A DNA stretch of 64,000 nucleotides from Oegoconia quadripuncta (taxonomy: Eukaryota > Arthropoda > Insecta > Lepidoptera > Autostichidae), in NCBI GenBank assembly GCA_949316235.1, contig OX438744.1, forward strand, positions 38,188,778 through 38,252,777, given 5' to 3'. Position 1 is the first letter of the stretch. Each line of letters starts with the position of its first letter. Position numbers and translations under genes: made by a program. The notes below the pieces were generated by a model. That model searched no databases and had not been told where the DNA came from. It saw only the letters and a program-made list of their open reading frames with translations. Shown piece by piece: positions 36,901-43,523 of this stretch.

Positions 36901-39900
36901 TAGATTGCCCGCGTTTATTGGAGCAGGTGGGTCTGCGTGCCACTCCTTCACGTCTTCGTGCTCGGAGCTTATTTCACATCCGCAGAACAAGAACTAACTA
37001 TGCTCACCACTCCACTATGATTCGATGTTTGCGAGAATACAATGAAGAATTTTCGGATTTGGGGCCGTCCATATATTACGTCATTCTAAATTAGGGGGGG
37101 GGGGGGGGGGTTGACGTAATTCTTATTTATTTATTTATAGTTTATTTTTCACATACAAATCCAGAATTTTAAAAGAATGGGTGAAAACTCCGTGAGAGTT
37201 ATCCAAAGAAAAGTAAAAAATAAGTAGTTATATTATATCAATGATTATTGCCAAAGTAAAAATAATAAAAGGTGATTCTATAACCAAGTGTTTTAATCAT
37301 ATAATACCCTATTTTTCTCAAATCTGCAATGTTTTATTTTGTCAAACTAGTAATGACGTCAATTTTGGGAGAGGGGGGGGGGGGTCATTAATAAATGACG
37401 ATAGGATGATTATAGGGGGGAGGGGTCTAAAATCTGAAAAAATCGATGACGTAATTTATGGACGGCCCCTTGGACATTTTTCATCTGAGTCGTAATCTGT
37501 TCAAATCAGCAGTATTGAAAGCACTGACATAGATTAGGTAATTGTGTACACATACACTCAACTCACACACACACACACACACACACACTCGCACATACTA
37601 CTCTATACATATTCTCTCTTCCTTACACCCACAAACACAACAATTTGATGTATCCATAGATAAGGTAACATAATAAGCTATGTATAAACTTGCTGAGATC
37701 TATTTTGGCTTCTAAATGTATAACTTATATTTTAAATTTGTAATTATGGCTGTGATTTCAAATGAATCATTAAATAAATTAAAATAAAAAAAAAATATTT
37801 ATTTCGTAGGATAAAAATTGACACTTGAAAACGTCACATTTTTTATCTTATTATTAAAGTTTTTGACATTATTGCTCATTCACAAAGAACGAGCAAGAAA
37901 CTCAAGGGTTGCTCTTTTAAAATTAGTTTGGGTTACAATTATATTATATTATATAATTAGACTTAATATCGCCGAGCGGTCTATGTCCATGCTTGCTTAT
38001 CATCCAGATAGCCTTTGGTAAATAATGTGTGTTTTATGATGGTTTTGAATTTATTTAAAGGTAAATTTTGAATGCCCACTGGAACCTTATTATAAAACGT
38101 ATAGATTGCACCTTAAATGACTTAGTGACTTTGTGTAAACGGCTGACGTGACATTATGTGTATCACTATTTTTCTTAAACGATTCTATATCTTTTCGACG
38201 ACCGATTGGTGTAGTGGATAGTGACCCTGTCAGCGAAACCAACGGTTGCGGGTTCGAATCCCGCGACTGGTAAATGTTTGTGTGATGAATATGAACATTT
38301 ATTCCTGAGTCATGGATGTTTATATAAATATTTATGTATGTTTATCCGTTATCTAGTATCCATAGTACAAGCTTTGCTTAGTTTGGGACTAGATGATTGG
38401 TGTAAGTGTCCGAAATATTTATATTTATTTATTTATTATTATTTATTTTCTTACATACATTAAGTTTTCGTAAACATATTGCGATGCTAATGTTAATATA
38501 TTAATTTCTTAAATTTATTCCTAAGAGACACTCTGGGGCCCAGTTTGTAAATCGCGCGAACCGCTATATGCGATTGCAAAAGTGACAAACCTATTGATGT
38601 CTAACAATGCGATGTCTAATCTCGCATGCGCTAGAATCTGGATCCAGAAGTGTGAAACCAAAAAAATGATTTCAGAATGGTTTACTTTGTATGGGTGGGC
38701 GAATGTGACGACGACGACCTGTTTGGTGTCGTGGTTAGATACTCTGCTGCTATACCAAATGGTCGCGGGTTCGAATCCCGCTAGGGACATATGTTTGTAT
38801 GATGTGTGTACACATGTGTGCCCGAGTTAGGGATGTTTTTCATTTATATATGTATTTATTTACAAAAAAAAAATGTATTTGTGTAGTTTATCAACCATCC
38901 GGTATCCATAATACAAGCCTAGTTGCTTACTGTGGAACTGGATGGCGCTGTGTGTATGTGCAAAGATATTTACTTATTTAATTTATTTATTTATTTAAAA
39001 AAAAAATGTGATCGAATTCGACAATGGATCCTTAGAGTAGTTGTTCGTAACCAAGAGTGGCGTAACCAGTACATGGGAATTACACGAATTTAAATTCATT
39101 ATAATTTTAAAGGTGGTCTTCTGACACGAAACAATTTGTAAAGGATTTAGCCATTAGACTGGTCCATGCCTCTGGAGATGTGAGAGCTGGTGCCCACTTT
39201 GCTCAGCAGCTGAGCTTATGCACTCAGCGGGGCAATAGCGCTAGCGTACTAGGTACTATGCCTCACGGAAGCGAGTTGGACGGCGTATTTTTTCTATAAT
39301 AGGGTATTTTTAATTGTGTTTTATAAATTTAAAAGGTGAATTTGCTTTGTTTGTGAGATATTAACAGCTTTCGTGATTTATTTTCCCAGTTCGTCGAGCA
39401 CAACGAACGTGGCGCCATCCCCGTCGCTGGGCGGCTGCCAGCATTGCTCCCACTGCAACTCCCGCATCAGGGAGATCCGACACGTCACCACCAGTGATGG
39501 TAACATAACATTCGTTAAATATTAACACTTTAGATCAGATATTTATAGTATTCCCTGTTGCATATTAAACCAGTCATCTGTAGAAAGAAAGAAAGAAAGA
39601 AAAAATTCTTTATTGTACACGGCTTAAAAATATACACAGTGATATTATTTTAACCGGTGTACAAAGGCGGTCTTATCGCTTATAGCGATCTCTTCCAGAC
39701 AACCATGGCAAAGGAACTTGGTATAATACACTACTGCTGCGTAGCGTAAAGCAAACTTACAAAAGTAAAATATATCTAAATCCTTATACTATAATATATA
39801 TAAATGATAAATATCTGTAGAGTCGACGCAGTACGTCTTTTTCTTTTAAATAATAATAAAATAAATACTTGTGGCACTGACACCAATCATCTAGTCCCAA

Positions 39901-42900
39901 ACTAAGCAAAGCTTGTACGATGGATTCTAGATAACGGATAAATATACATAAATATATAAACATCCATGACTCGGGAATAAATGTTCATATCCATCATACA
40001 AACATTTACCCCTCGCAGGATTCGAACCCGCAACCGTTGGTTTCGCTGACAGGGTCACTGCGATACCAAAAGGACGCGGGTTCAAATCCCGCTAGAAGCA
40101 TATGTTGGTATGGTGAATATGGACATGTATGAGTTATGGATGTTTTCATTTAAATATTGTATCCGTAAAACAATATTAGTTGCTTAGCATGGTATTAGAT
40201 GGCATCTTATCTTTATAAATAATTGTTTTTCAGAGCACACGAACGAGCGTATGTTGTACCCCACGGCGGCCAATGAGACCAGAGTCCTGCCCGCCGAGCC
40301 GCATAACGGACATGGCCCTTACGTAAGTACTAACCGTTCTCAAGATAGAGATGACCCTTGAGAATCTGTTTCATATTAAAACAGTATCGAAAAAAATTGT
40401 ATTGAAACTGATTGAAATGTAGAATGATTAAAATTACATAGTTTGTAAAAATAATAACTAATATATTTACATAATAAGCGCTTCTTGTTTTTTTTTCATA
40501 TAAAATATGAAAAGTGGAGTGTATCAACCGAGCGCAAAATTATTTTTTAGTTCGGACGATGTTACAAAATCAAAATCAAAAAATGCTTTATTTTGTAGGT
40601 ACACAGGGTACACTTAAAATAGTCAGATTTTACATTTTTAAAGCTACTGCTTGTTCAAAAGGCAATTTTCCCCTGAGAAGAACAAGCAAGAAACTCGAGA
40701 GGTCGCTCTTTAAAAAAAAGGTTTTTATATTACAAAATTATTAATTAATGTTATAATATTTCATTATTAATTGTGAAATAGCCTGGTTACATATATATAT
40801 ACTCCCTCGGTACACTCAGGATACTATTGTGTATGGTATTTTATATGGTATGATATTGTTTAAGAAAACAAACGTCTATTTTTGACTTATTATTACTAAT
40901 AGATAAATAGAATATGTGACACATAACAGGACCTTATGTTTCTGGGTTCGGGTGATATCTAGACCTACGGTGTTGGTTATAGCTTTTGTAATGACACATT
41001 TAAAGATAACATGCGTTTTTGCATTTCTTCCATTTCATATATATTTATTAACTATAAAAAAGTAGTCGCGTTTTATTTATTTATTTAACAGTTTATTACA
41101 TATCTACACCAAAAACAATTACAGCGATACTTAGCTATTAGTAAGATATACAAAGGGCGAGCTTATCCCTTAAAGGATATCTTCCAACAAACCCGAAATG
41201 GGACAATAACAATAGCGAAGGCACATAGTGTACGTACAAATAAAAATTAAAATAAAAAAAAGAAAATAAATATTAGGTACATAATAATAAGTACAAATAA
41301 GCCTACAAATATATAAATGAATATACCATTATTTCACTATTTCAAATGTACTGTCCTTATACCCAAAGGTTGCCTGGAAGAGATCGCTTTTAGAGAAAAG
41401 GTCGCCAAATTGTACATTCTATTCTTACCATTTTTCTGAAACTGTATTTTCTTTTCTGTTGTGCAATAAAGTGTATTTGTATTGTATTGTTTACAAATAA
41501 ATATATAAATAAACAATGTTTTAATTTTTTAAACTATTATGTTTACTTTGAGTTTGTCCCCCGACAGAGCCCCCCCGCGACCTACAAGTACAGCGAGACG
41601 ACGTACTCGGCCCTCAACACCCGCGAGCGCTCCCCCTTCCCCCCCGGCCCCCCCGGCCCCCCCGGCCCCCCCGGCCCCCCCGGCCCCCCCGGCCCCCCCG
41701 GCCCGCAGCAGCCCCCCGCGCGGCTCGACGACCTGCTCGCCGACTTCCCGGAGGCGGTGAGCGACCTTCCACTCATATACAGACTACTGTGTGCAGATAA
41801 ACATAAATATAAATGTAGTATAAAATCCATCCATCTGGCTCCGTCATCGGATCGTCGACACCAAGTGTAATATATTGGACTCGTCAAAACGAATCATATG
41901 AGTCCAAACTCGATGGGTTTACTAGTAGCTCCTGAAGAGTTCCCCCATCCACCTCCTGCCTCCATTATCAGATCAGCTCCAAAATACCAAATTATTGTAT
42001 TGTCATCAGAATTACGTATACGTACATACAAAGTTTTATTTTCGATACGACAATTTAGAAGCAAGTTTAAATTGATTTTCAATATTTGTTAGTTGTTCCG
42101 TGGCTCAATGTAAACAACATTGGGTATACGATTCGATCCCCAGCGGGGTACATGTTTAAGTACTCGGTTTGGTTGGTGGTAGGGCGTTTTAAATGTCCAC
42201 CTGGCTAGCTACCACCATCTTATTCAAATCTGCCACCAAGCAACAATGTTAATAGCATTGTTGTGTTCCGGTTGTCAGAGATAAGATAGCCAGTCCCCCA
42301 AATGTGTTGGGGTTTCCAGGTCAGTACGCTTCCACCTTCGACCTCATCTTCACTTAACATTAGTTGTGATTGAGGTCAAGTACGAACCCGACGTACATAA
42401 AAAATGTTTCAATAAAAAAAATGTTTTTAAGTAAGTAATATATCGACCGGCATCTGGTATTCACAACACAAATAGTTGCTTAGTTTGGAACTAGATGGCG
42501 ATTTCTTTTAATCAATACAAGTGTGATGTATTACAGCGGTTCCCGACTCAGCCCGACGGCGTGTCCCGCCGCAAGGTGGAGCTGAGCCACGAGCGCTGCA
42601 GCCAGCCCTCGGCCAGCAAGCCGGCCCCCGCGCCGGGCTCCAGCCGCAACGTGGCCGGGCCCTCCGTGTACTATCCGCCGGGACACACGCCCTTCGCCAA
42701 GAAGGAGGTCGCCGGCTACCAGGCCAGCGTAAGTGATCAAAGTCAACAATGCTTTATTTTGTAGGTACACAGAGTACACTTAAATTAGCCAATTTTACAT
42801 TTTTTAAGCTCCTGCTTGTTCAAAATACAATTTTCCCCTGAGAAGAACAAGTAAGAAACTCGAAAGGTTGCTCTTTTAAAATCAGGCTTTGATTTTACAT

Positions 42901-43523
42901 AAAGGTTTTTATATTTCATTATTAATTGTGAAATACCCTGCCATGCGACCGATCTGATTATGTCCAGGGATGATTATCATCTAAATAGTCTGAGATATAA
43001 GCATTTAATAACAAAATTATCAATTTGAAAGCAACTGTTGTGATTTTGTTTCCAGTAAAGCAATTTATAATGTTTATTTAATCACTGTTCGGATCCACAC
43101 TGCACTAAAAATATATTACTGAGTTGCGTTAAATAATTACCTTTGTACATACACACAGCGCCATCTAGTTCCACACTAAGCTACTAGGCGTGTATATAAA
43201 TAAATACATATAAATGAAAAATATCCATAATTCGGGAACACATATCTGTATTCTTCATACAAAGCCGGATTCGAACATGCGATCTTTATGGTATAGCAGT
43301 CAATTTCTAACCACTACACCAAACAGATCGTTATTTAAGGATGAGAAAAAACTTAATTTCCTTACCTCTGCAGGCAATGCAAGGCGGTGGAGCTTACGCA
43401 TCAGGACGTGGAATGTACGAATACGAGTCCGGTGCTAAAAGCAAGGAGAAACACTCCGAGAAGAAAACTGCTGTCCCCATCTGTCTGCCTCTATGCTGCG
43501 CTATGCCATGCGTCATTATGTAA
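27817..43523 (+). CDS. 13-exon gene: LD-motif, CaaX-terminated putative membrane-anchored adaptor protein (564 aa)
   Basis: Coding exons are 27817-27901, 29721-29875, 30225-30366, 31215-31328, 32803-32854, 33393-33562, 33989-34083, 35816-35967, 39390-39499, 40234-40322, 41568-41756, 42537-42728 and 43374-43523. Every junction has AG/GT and the phases join without a stop to 1,695 nt. The protein is low-complexity and Tyr/Ser/Pro/Glu-rich, with no signal peptide or transmembrane helix. Visible elements: an LD-type helix (LDSLLDDL, residues 148-155), CTHC (261-264), CxxCxxC (338-344), a (PPG)n run (about 413-433), a second LD motif (LDDLLADF, 441-448), a basic stretch (537-546), cysteines 552, 556 and 557, and the final CVIM (561-564). 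LD motifs of the paxillin family bind focal-adhesion proteins, and CVIM is a classical farnesylation box. A lipid-tethered adhesion or cytoskeletal adaptor is therefore inferred. I do not recognise the named orthologue. The exon model is firm; the function is not. Confidence 0.82.
28103..28935 (+). mobile_element. RTE-like LINE 3' region in intron 1, split by a SINE
   Basis: Frames before the break (LGWAAFGKLRK-like, KIPQCLKTKVF, AQRISKLKWQWAG) and after it (VLEWRPRAGKRKVARRPDK-like, then a Trp/Arg-rich end) are consecutive parts of an RTE ORF with frameshifts. They are interrupted at 28481-28741. It ends in GATGATGATGATA. Confidence 0.6.
28481..28741 (-). mobile_element. SINE family B copy nested in the RTE fragment
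   Basis: A full reverse copy: T-rich tail side first, CAGCGCCATCTAGTTCCACA, GGATACCAGATGGTTGATAC, B box complement GGGATTCGAGCCCGCGACC and head end GGTCGTCATAGC. Confidence 0.75.
29721..29875 (+). CDS. Coding exon 2
   Basis: Acceptor CCATCCGCAG, donor GAG|gtaacg. It encodes residues 29-80, a charged Tyr/Lys/Glu-rich segment including EYHYEYKEEKH. The split Asp codon joins exon 1 in frame and the exon ends in phase 0. Confidence 0.8.
30225..30366 (+). CDS. Coding exon 3
   Basis: Acceptor CATTTTCCAG, donor CCAG|gtaatg. It encodes residues 81-127 plus one base, with closely spaced tyrosines (SSYYYEREERE, TRTYNYETT) that could be phosphorylation or aromatic-stacking sites. No domain is recognised. 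Confidence 0.8.
30552..30714 (+). mobile_element. SINE family A 3' half in intron 3
   Basis: From GCAATGTTAATAGCATTGTT to CAACCCGTTGTGCATAAAA. Confidence 0.65.
31215..31328 (+). CDS. Coding exon 4: first LD motif
   Basis: Acceptor CCTTCGTAG, donor AAGA|gtgagt. It encodes residues 128-165 with VEELDSLLDDLQKD, which matches the LDxLLxxL pattern of paxillin-family LD motifs. Lys-rich sequence precedes it and acidic/Gln-rich sequence follows, as expected for an amphipathic helix. Confidence 0.8.
31430..31611 (+). mobile_element. MITE family D half-element in intron 4
   Basis: It contains CTAAAGGTGATTTCAGAATG, GGTAATCGAAATTTTTTT and the terminal GAATTCAAATTCACCTTG followed by TA. The other half is missing. 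Confidence 0.5.
32150..32341 (-). mobile_element. SINE family C copy in intron 4
   Basis: Reverse copy with AATAAATACATCGAACACTT, ATAAACATCCATGACTCAGG, B box complement GGGATTCGCACC and the head end CAATCGGTCGTCA. An internal deletion removes the AAGC..GGATAC block. Confidence 0.65.
32486..32700 (+). mobile_element. SINE family A copy, 5' truncated, in intron 4
   Basis: It begins at TTGGTTGGTGGTAGGGCATT and runs to GTTGTGCATAAAAAAAA, about 100 bp upstream of exon 5. Confidence 0.68.
32803..32854 (+). CDS. Coding exon 5 (52-nt micro-exon)
   Basis: Acceptor CATTTTTTCAG, donor GAGG|gtaaga. It encodes residues 166-182, SGYTSDTAESTSFDYKR, and leaves two bases of a Gly codon. The phase fit to both neighbours supports this short exon. 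Its length is not a multiple of three, so skipping it would break the frame. Confidence 0.75.
33138..33362 (-). mobile_element. SINE family C copy in intron 5
   Basis: Near-complete reverse copy from AAATAAATATTTCGGACACT to the head CATCGGTCGTCAAT, which stops about 30 bp before exon 6. Confidence 0.75.
33393..33562 (+). CDS. Coding exon 6 with Pro/Ala run
   Basis: Acceptor TTGCATCCGCAG, donor ACAG|gtatgc. It encodes residues 183-239: a Ser/Tyr-rich segment, a Pro/Ala tract (PLPAPPAPAPAPAL) made by reiterated CCCGCC units, then a charged helix-like end (RAELRQEMYREEKT). It is far more GC-rich than the flanking introns. A SINE boundary lies about 30 bp upstream. Confidence 0.8.
33684..33826 (-). 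mobile_element. SINE family C 3' part in intron 6
   Basis: AATATTTCGGACACTTACAC through CATCCATGACTCGGGAATAA; the tRNA-like head is missing. Confidence 0.65.
33989..34083 (+). CDS. Coding exon 7 with CTHC cluster
   Basis: Acceptor TTAATTCCAG, donor GGAACT|gtaagt. It encodes residues 240-271, hydrophobic/Pro-rich, ending in AICTHCHHSSTGT. The C-x2-C-H-H group could bind metal together with the exon 9 cysteines, but no known zinc finger fold is evident. Confidence 0.75.
34331..34655 (+). mobile_element. LINE fragment (RTE-like) in intron 7
   Basis: The frame reads LRSMCRVILNDRLKKCVLRE, RCGIDDDVVSKIERGMLRWF and GDIERMSERRLTEAMYNE, typical of an RTE-like ORF end, with later stops. A SINE abuts its 3' side. 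Confidence 0.6.
34659..34989 (-). mobile_element. SINE family A copy, full length, in intron 7
   Basis: It begins with a T run and ends with the complement of CCGCCTCCGTGGCTCAATG. The B box reads GGTTCGATCCCC on the - strand. Confidence 0.78.
35163..35775 (-). mobile_element. SINE family B copy interrupted by a LINE end, intron 7
   Basis: The SINE body occupies 35163-35339 and its tRNA-like head 35677-35775 (GGGATTCGAACCCGCAACC to AAACAGGTCGTCA). The pieces would join within the conserved GTACACATG..TTCATCACAC region. The head stops 40 bp before exon 8. Confidence 0.72.
35340..35676 (-). mobile_element. 5'-truncated LINE end inserted in the SINE B copy
   Basis: It carries the 3' UTR (AAGAAACTCAAGGGTTGCTC) and last RT codons of the right-edge family in reverse. 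Younger than the surrounding SINE. Confidence 0.68.
35816..35967 (+). CDS. Coding exon 8
   Basis: Acceptor TTTCCCCAG, donor CTGCG|gtacgt. It encodes residues 272-321 plus two bases: Thr/Val-rich (VTTTVKTYTYEVP), then Pro-rich, then Tyr/Ser-rich. A SINE head ends 40 bp upstream of the exon. Confidence 0.78.
36066..36611 (+). mobile_element. SINE family A copy broken at its B box by a LINE tail, intron 8
   Basis: The head 36066-36125 ends in GGGTTCGA; the SINE resumes at about 36368 with GATCCCCAGCGGGG. The 240 bp between ends in AAATTGAATTTGAATTT, a retrotransposon-type tail. Confidence 0.7.
36755..37795 (+). mobile_element. LINE 3' end with a MITE inserted in its ORF, intron 8
   Basis: The RT C-terminus reads LKLHPLENRRLVADVMFL, a stop, then RARSLFHIRRTRTNYAHHST and EEFSD. 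After the insertion at 37061-37470 it continues in register as LDIFHLSRNLFKSAVLKALT and a stop. The 3' UTR has an (AC)n run (37564-37588) and a poly(A) end (37787-37796). Confidence 0.7.
37061..37470. mobile_element. MITE with GGGGCCGTCCATA ends inside the LINE ORF
   Basis: Inverted ends GGGGCCGTCCATATATTACG and CGTAATTTATGGACGGCCCC. It contains G runs of 17 (37094-37110) and 12 bases. Excising it restores the LINE frame with TT as the only duplicated bases. Superfamily not assigned. Confidence 0.65.
37796..38570 (-). mobile_element. LINE 3' region (right-edge family), split by a SINE, intron 8
   Basis: 3' UTR and RT tail at 37796-38187, then after the SINE the next upstream RT section (38451-38570, matching the CTTACGTACATTAAGTTTTC part of the intact copy). 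Confidence 0.68.
38188..38450 (+). mobile_element. SINE family C copy, full length, nested in a LINE
   Basis: The head GACCGATTGGTGTAGTGGAT is a good A box, the B box is GGTTCGAATCCC, the body ATTCCTGAGTCATGGATG, and the end is TCCGAAATATTTATATTTA. Confidence 0.78.
38655..39110 (+). mobile_element. MITE family D half-element split by SINE B, intron 8
   Basis: TGATTTCAGAATGGTTTACT (38669) precedes the SINE, and ATCGAATTCGACAATGGATC to GGGAATTACACGAATTTAAA follows it at 39009-39102. Confidence 0.5.
38712..39003 (+). mobile_element. SINE family B copy, full length, intron 8
   Basis: Head GACGACCTGTTTGGTGTCGT, B box GGTTCGAATCCC, body CGAGTTAGGGATGTTTTTC, shared 3' half ATCCGGTATCCATAATACAA and an A-rich end. 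Confidence 0.78.
39120..39290 (+). pseudogene. Retroelement-derived ORF fragment (related to 11341-11553)
   Basis: The frame reads VKDLAIRLVHASGDVRAGAH, FAQQLSLCTQRGNSASVLGT and MPHGSELDGVFFL*. It shows the same motif order as the 11341-11553 remnant but is better preserved here. Confidence 0.5.
39390..39499 (+). CDS. Coding exon 9 with CxxCxxC cluster
   Basis: Acceptor TTATTTTCCCAG, donor GATG|gtaaca. It encodes residues 322-358, with GGCQHCSHCNSRIREIRH at its centre. The three cysteines are spaced by two residues with nearby histidines, suggesting metal binding or lipidation. It lies beyond a 3.4-kb intron full of transposons. Confidence 0.78.
39590..39790 (-). repeat. Retrotransposon-tail repeat (CTTTATTGTACA / GCGATCTCTTCCAG)
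   Basis: TTCTTTATTGTACACGGCTT, GTACAAAGGCGGTCTTATCG and TAGCGATCTCTTCCAGACAA also occur at about 12740-12870, 17637-17740 and 60660-60785. It starts with (GAAA)n. Confidence 0.5.
39843..40065 (-). mobile_element. SINE family C copy, head truncated, intron 9
   Basis: Reverse copy down to CGTTGGTTTCGCTGACAGGG, where it abuts a SINE B copy in the opposite orientation. Confidence 0.68.
40066..40205 (+). mobile_element. SINE family B copy, head truncated, intron 9
   Basis: It starts at GCGATACCAAAAGGACGCGG, B box GGTTCAAATCCC, and ends GGTATTAGATGGC about 28 bp before exon 10. With the preceding copy it forms a head-to-head chimera. Confidence 0.6.
40234..40322 (+). CDS. Coding exon 10
   Basis: Acceptor TTGTTTTTCAG, donor CCTTAC|gtaagt. 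It encodes residues 359-388 (hydrophilic, NGHGPY at the end). No motif is recognised. A reversed SINE remnant ends about 28 bp upstream. Confidence 0.75.
40555..40745 (-). mobile_element. Non-LTR retrotransposon 3' UTR fragment, intron 10
   Basis: (CAAAAT)n start, ATGCTTTATTTTGTAGGTAC and TGAGAAGAACAAGCAAGAAA. The same segment appears at 42739-42935. Confidence 0.55.
41080..41480. repeat. Foldback repeat, intron 10
   Basis: The left arm (ATACAAAGGGCGAGCTTATC, ATCTTCCAACAAACCC) and the inverted right arm (GGTTGCCTGGAAGAGATCGC, GTGCAATAAAGTG) enclose about 170 bp. Same architecture as 17590-17960. Confidence 0.48.
41568..41756 (+). CDS. Coding exon 11: (PPG)n run and second LD motif
   Basis: Acceptor TCCCCCGACAG, donor GAGGCG|gtgagc. 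It encodes residues 389-451: Tyr/Ser-rich, then PPG repeats built from a nearly perfect 9-bp DNA repeat, then QQPPARLDDLLADFPEA. LDDLLADF fits the LD-motif consensus. The DNA repeat should be length-variable. A collagen is not indicated: there is no signal peptide and the run is short. Confidence 0.8.
42093..42405 (+). mobile_element. SINE family A copy, intron 11
   Basis: Head CCGTGGCTCAATGTAAACA with a small deletion before the B box, complete body, end GACGTACATAAAAAATG. Confidence 0.75.
42437..42498 (+). mobile_element. SINE family B 3' fragment, intron 11
   Basis: GGCATCTGGTATTCACAACA and GTTGCTTAGTTTGGAACTAG only; it ends about 38 bp before exon 12. Confidence 0.5.
42537..42728 (+). 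CDS. Coding exon 12
   Basis: Acceptor GTATTACAG, donor GCCAGC|gtaagt. It encodes residues 452-515, Pro/Ser-rich with a basic SRRKVELSHERC segment and VYYPPGHTPF. Phase 0 at both ends. A retrotransposon tail starts about 10 bp into the following intron. Confidence 0.8.
42739..42935 (-). mobile_element. Non-LTR retrotransposon 3' UTR fragment next to the exon 12 donor
   Basis: It begins TCAAAGTCAACAATGCTTTA about 10 bp after the exon boundary and continues TTCCCCTGAGAAGAACAAG; same family as 40555-40745. Confidence 0.55.
43141..43333 (-). mobile_element. SINE family B copy, intron 12
   Basis: Reverse copy from ACACACAGCGCCATCTAGTT to the head ACTACACCAAACAGATCGT, with internal deletions. The head ends 40 bp upstream of exon 13. 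Confidence 0.68.
43374..43523 (+). CDS. Coding exon 13: C-terminal CaaX exon
   Basis: Acceptor TTACCTCTGCAG, stop TAA at 43521-43523. It encodes residues 516-564: a Gly/Tyr-rich part, a basic stretch KSKEKHSEKK, then ICLPLCCAMPCVIM. The final CVIM is a CaaX box with Met at the end, the class favoured by farnesyltransferase. Upstream cysteines are plausible palmitoylation sites. Confidence 0.82.
   Translation, partial: AMQGGGAYASGRGMYEYESGAKSKEKHSEKKTAVPICLPLCCAMPCVIM

Noticed and set aside
36766..36990. 74-codon - strand ORF in intron 8
   Set aside because: The + strand carries a recognisable LINE RT C-terminus over the same bases; the reverse frame is a shadow.
37094..37110. 17-base G run as a functional quadruplex
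   Set aside because: It lies inside a MITE together with a second G run and is most simply slippage within the element.
38199..38275. tRNA gene at a sequence with good A and B boxes
   Set aside because: The same head precedes the same SINE body in many copies in both orientations, and no complete cloverleaf with acceptor stem pairing is evident.
41582..41887. 101-codon - strand ORF with a Gly-rich run over exon 11
   Set aside because: It is the antisense reading of the CCCCCCGGC repeat in a well-supported + strand exon.
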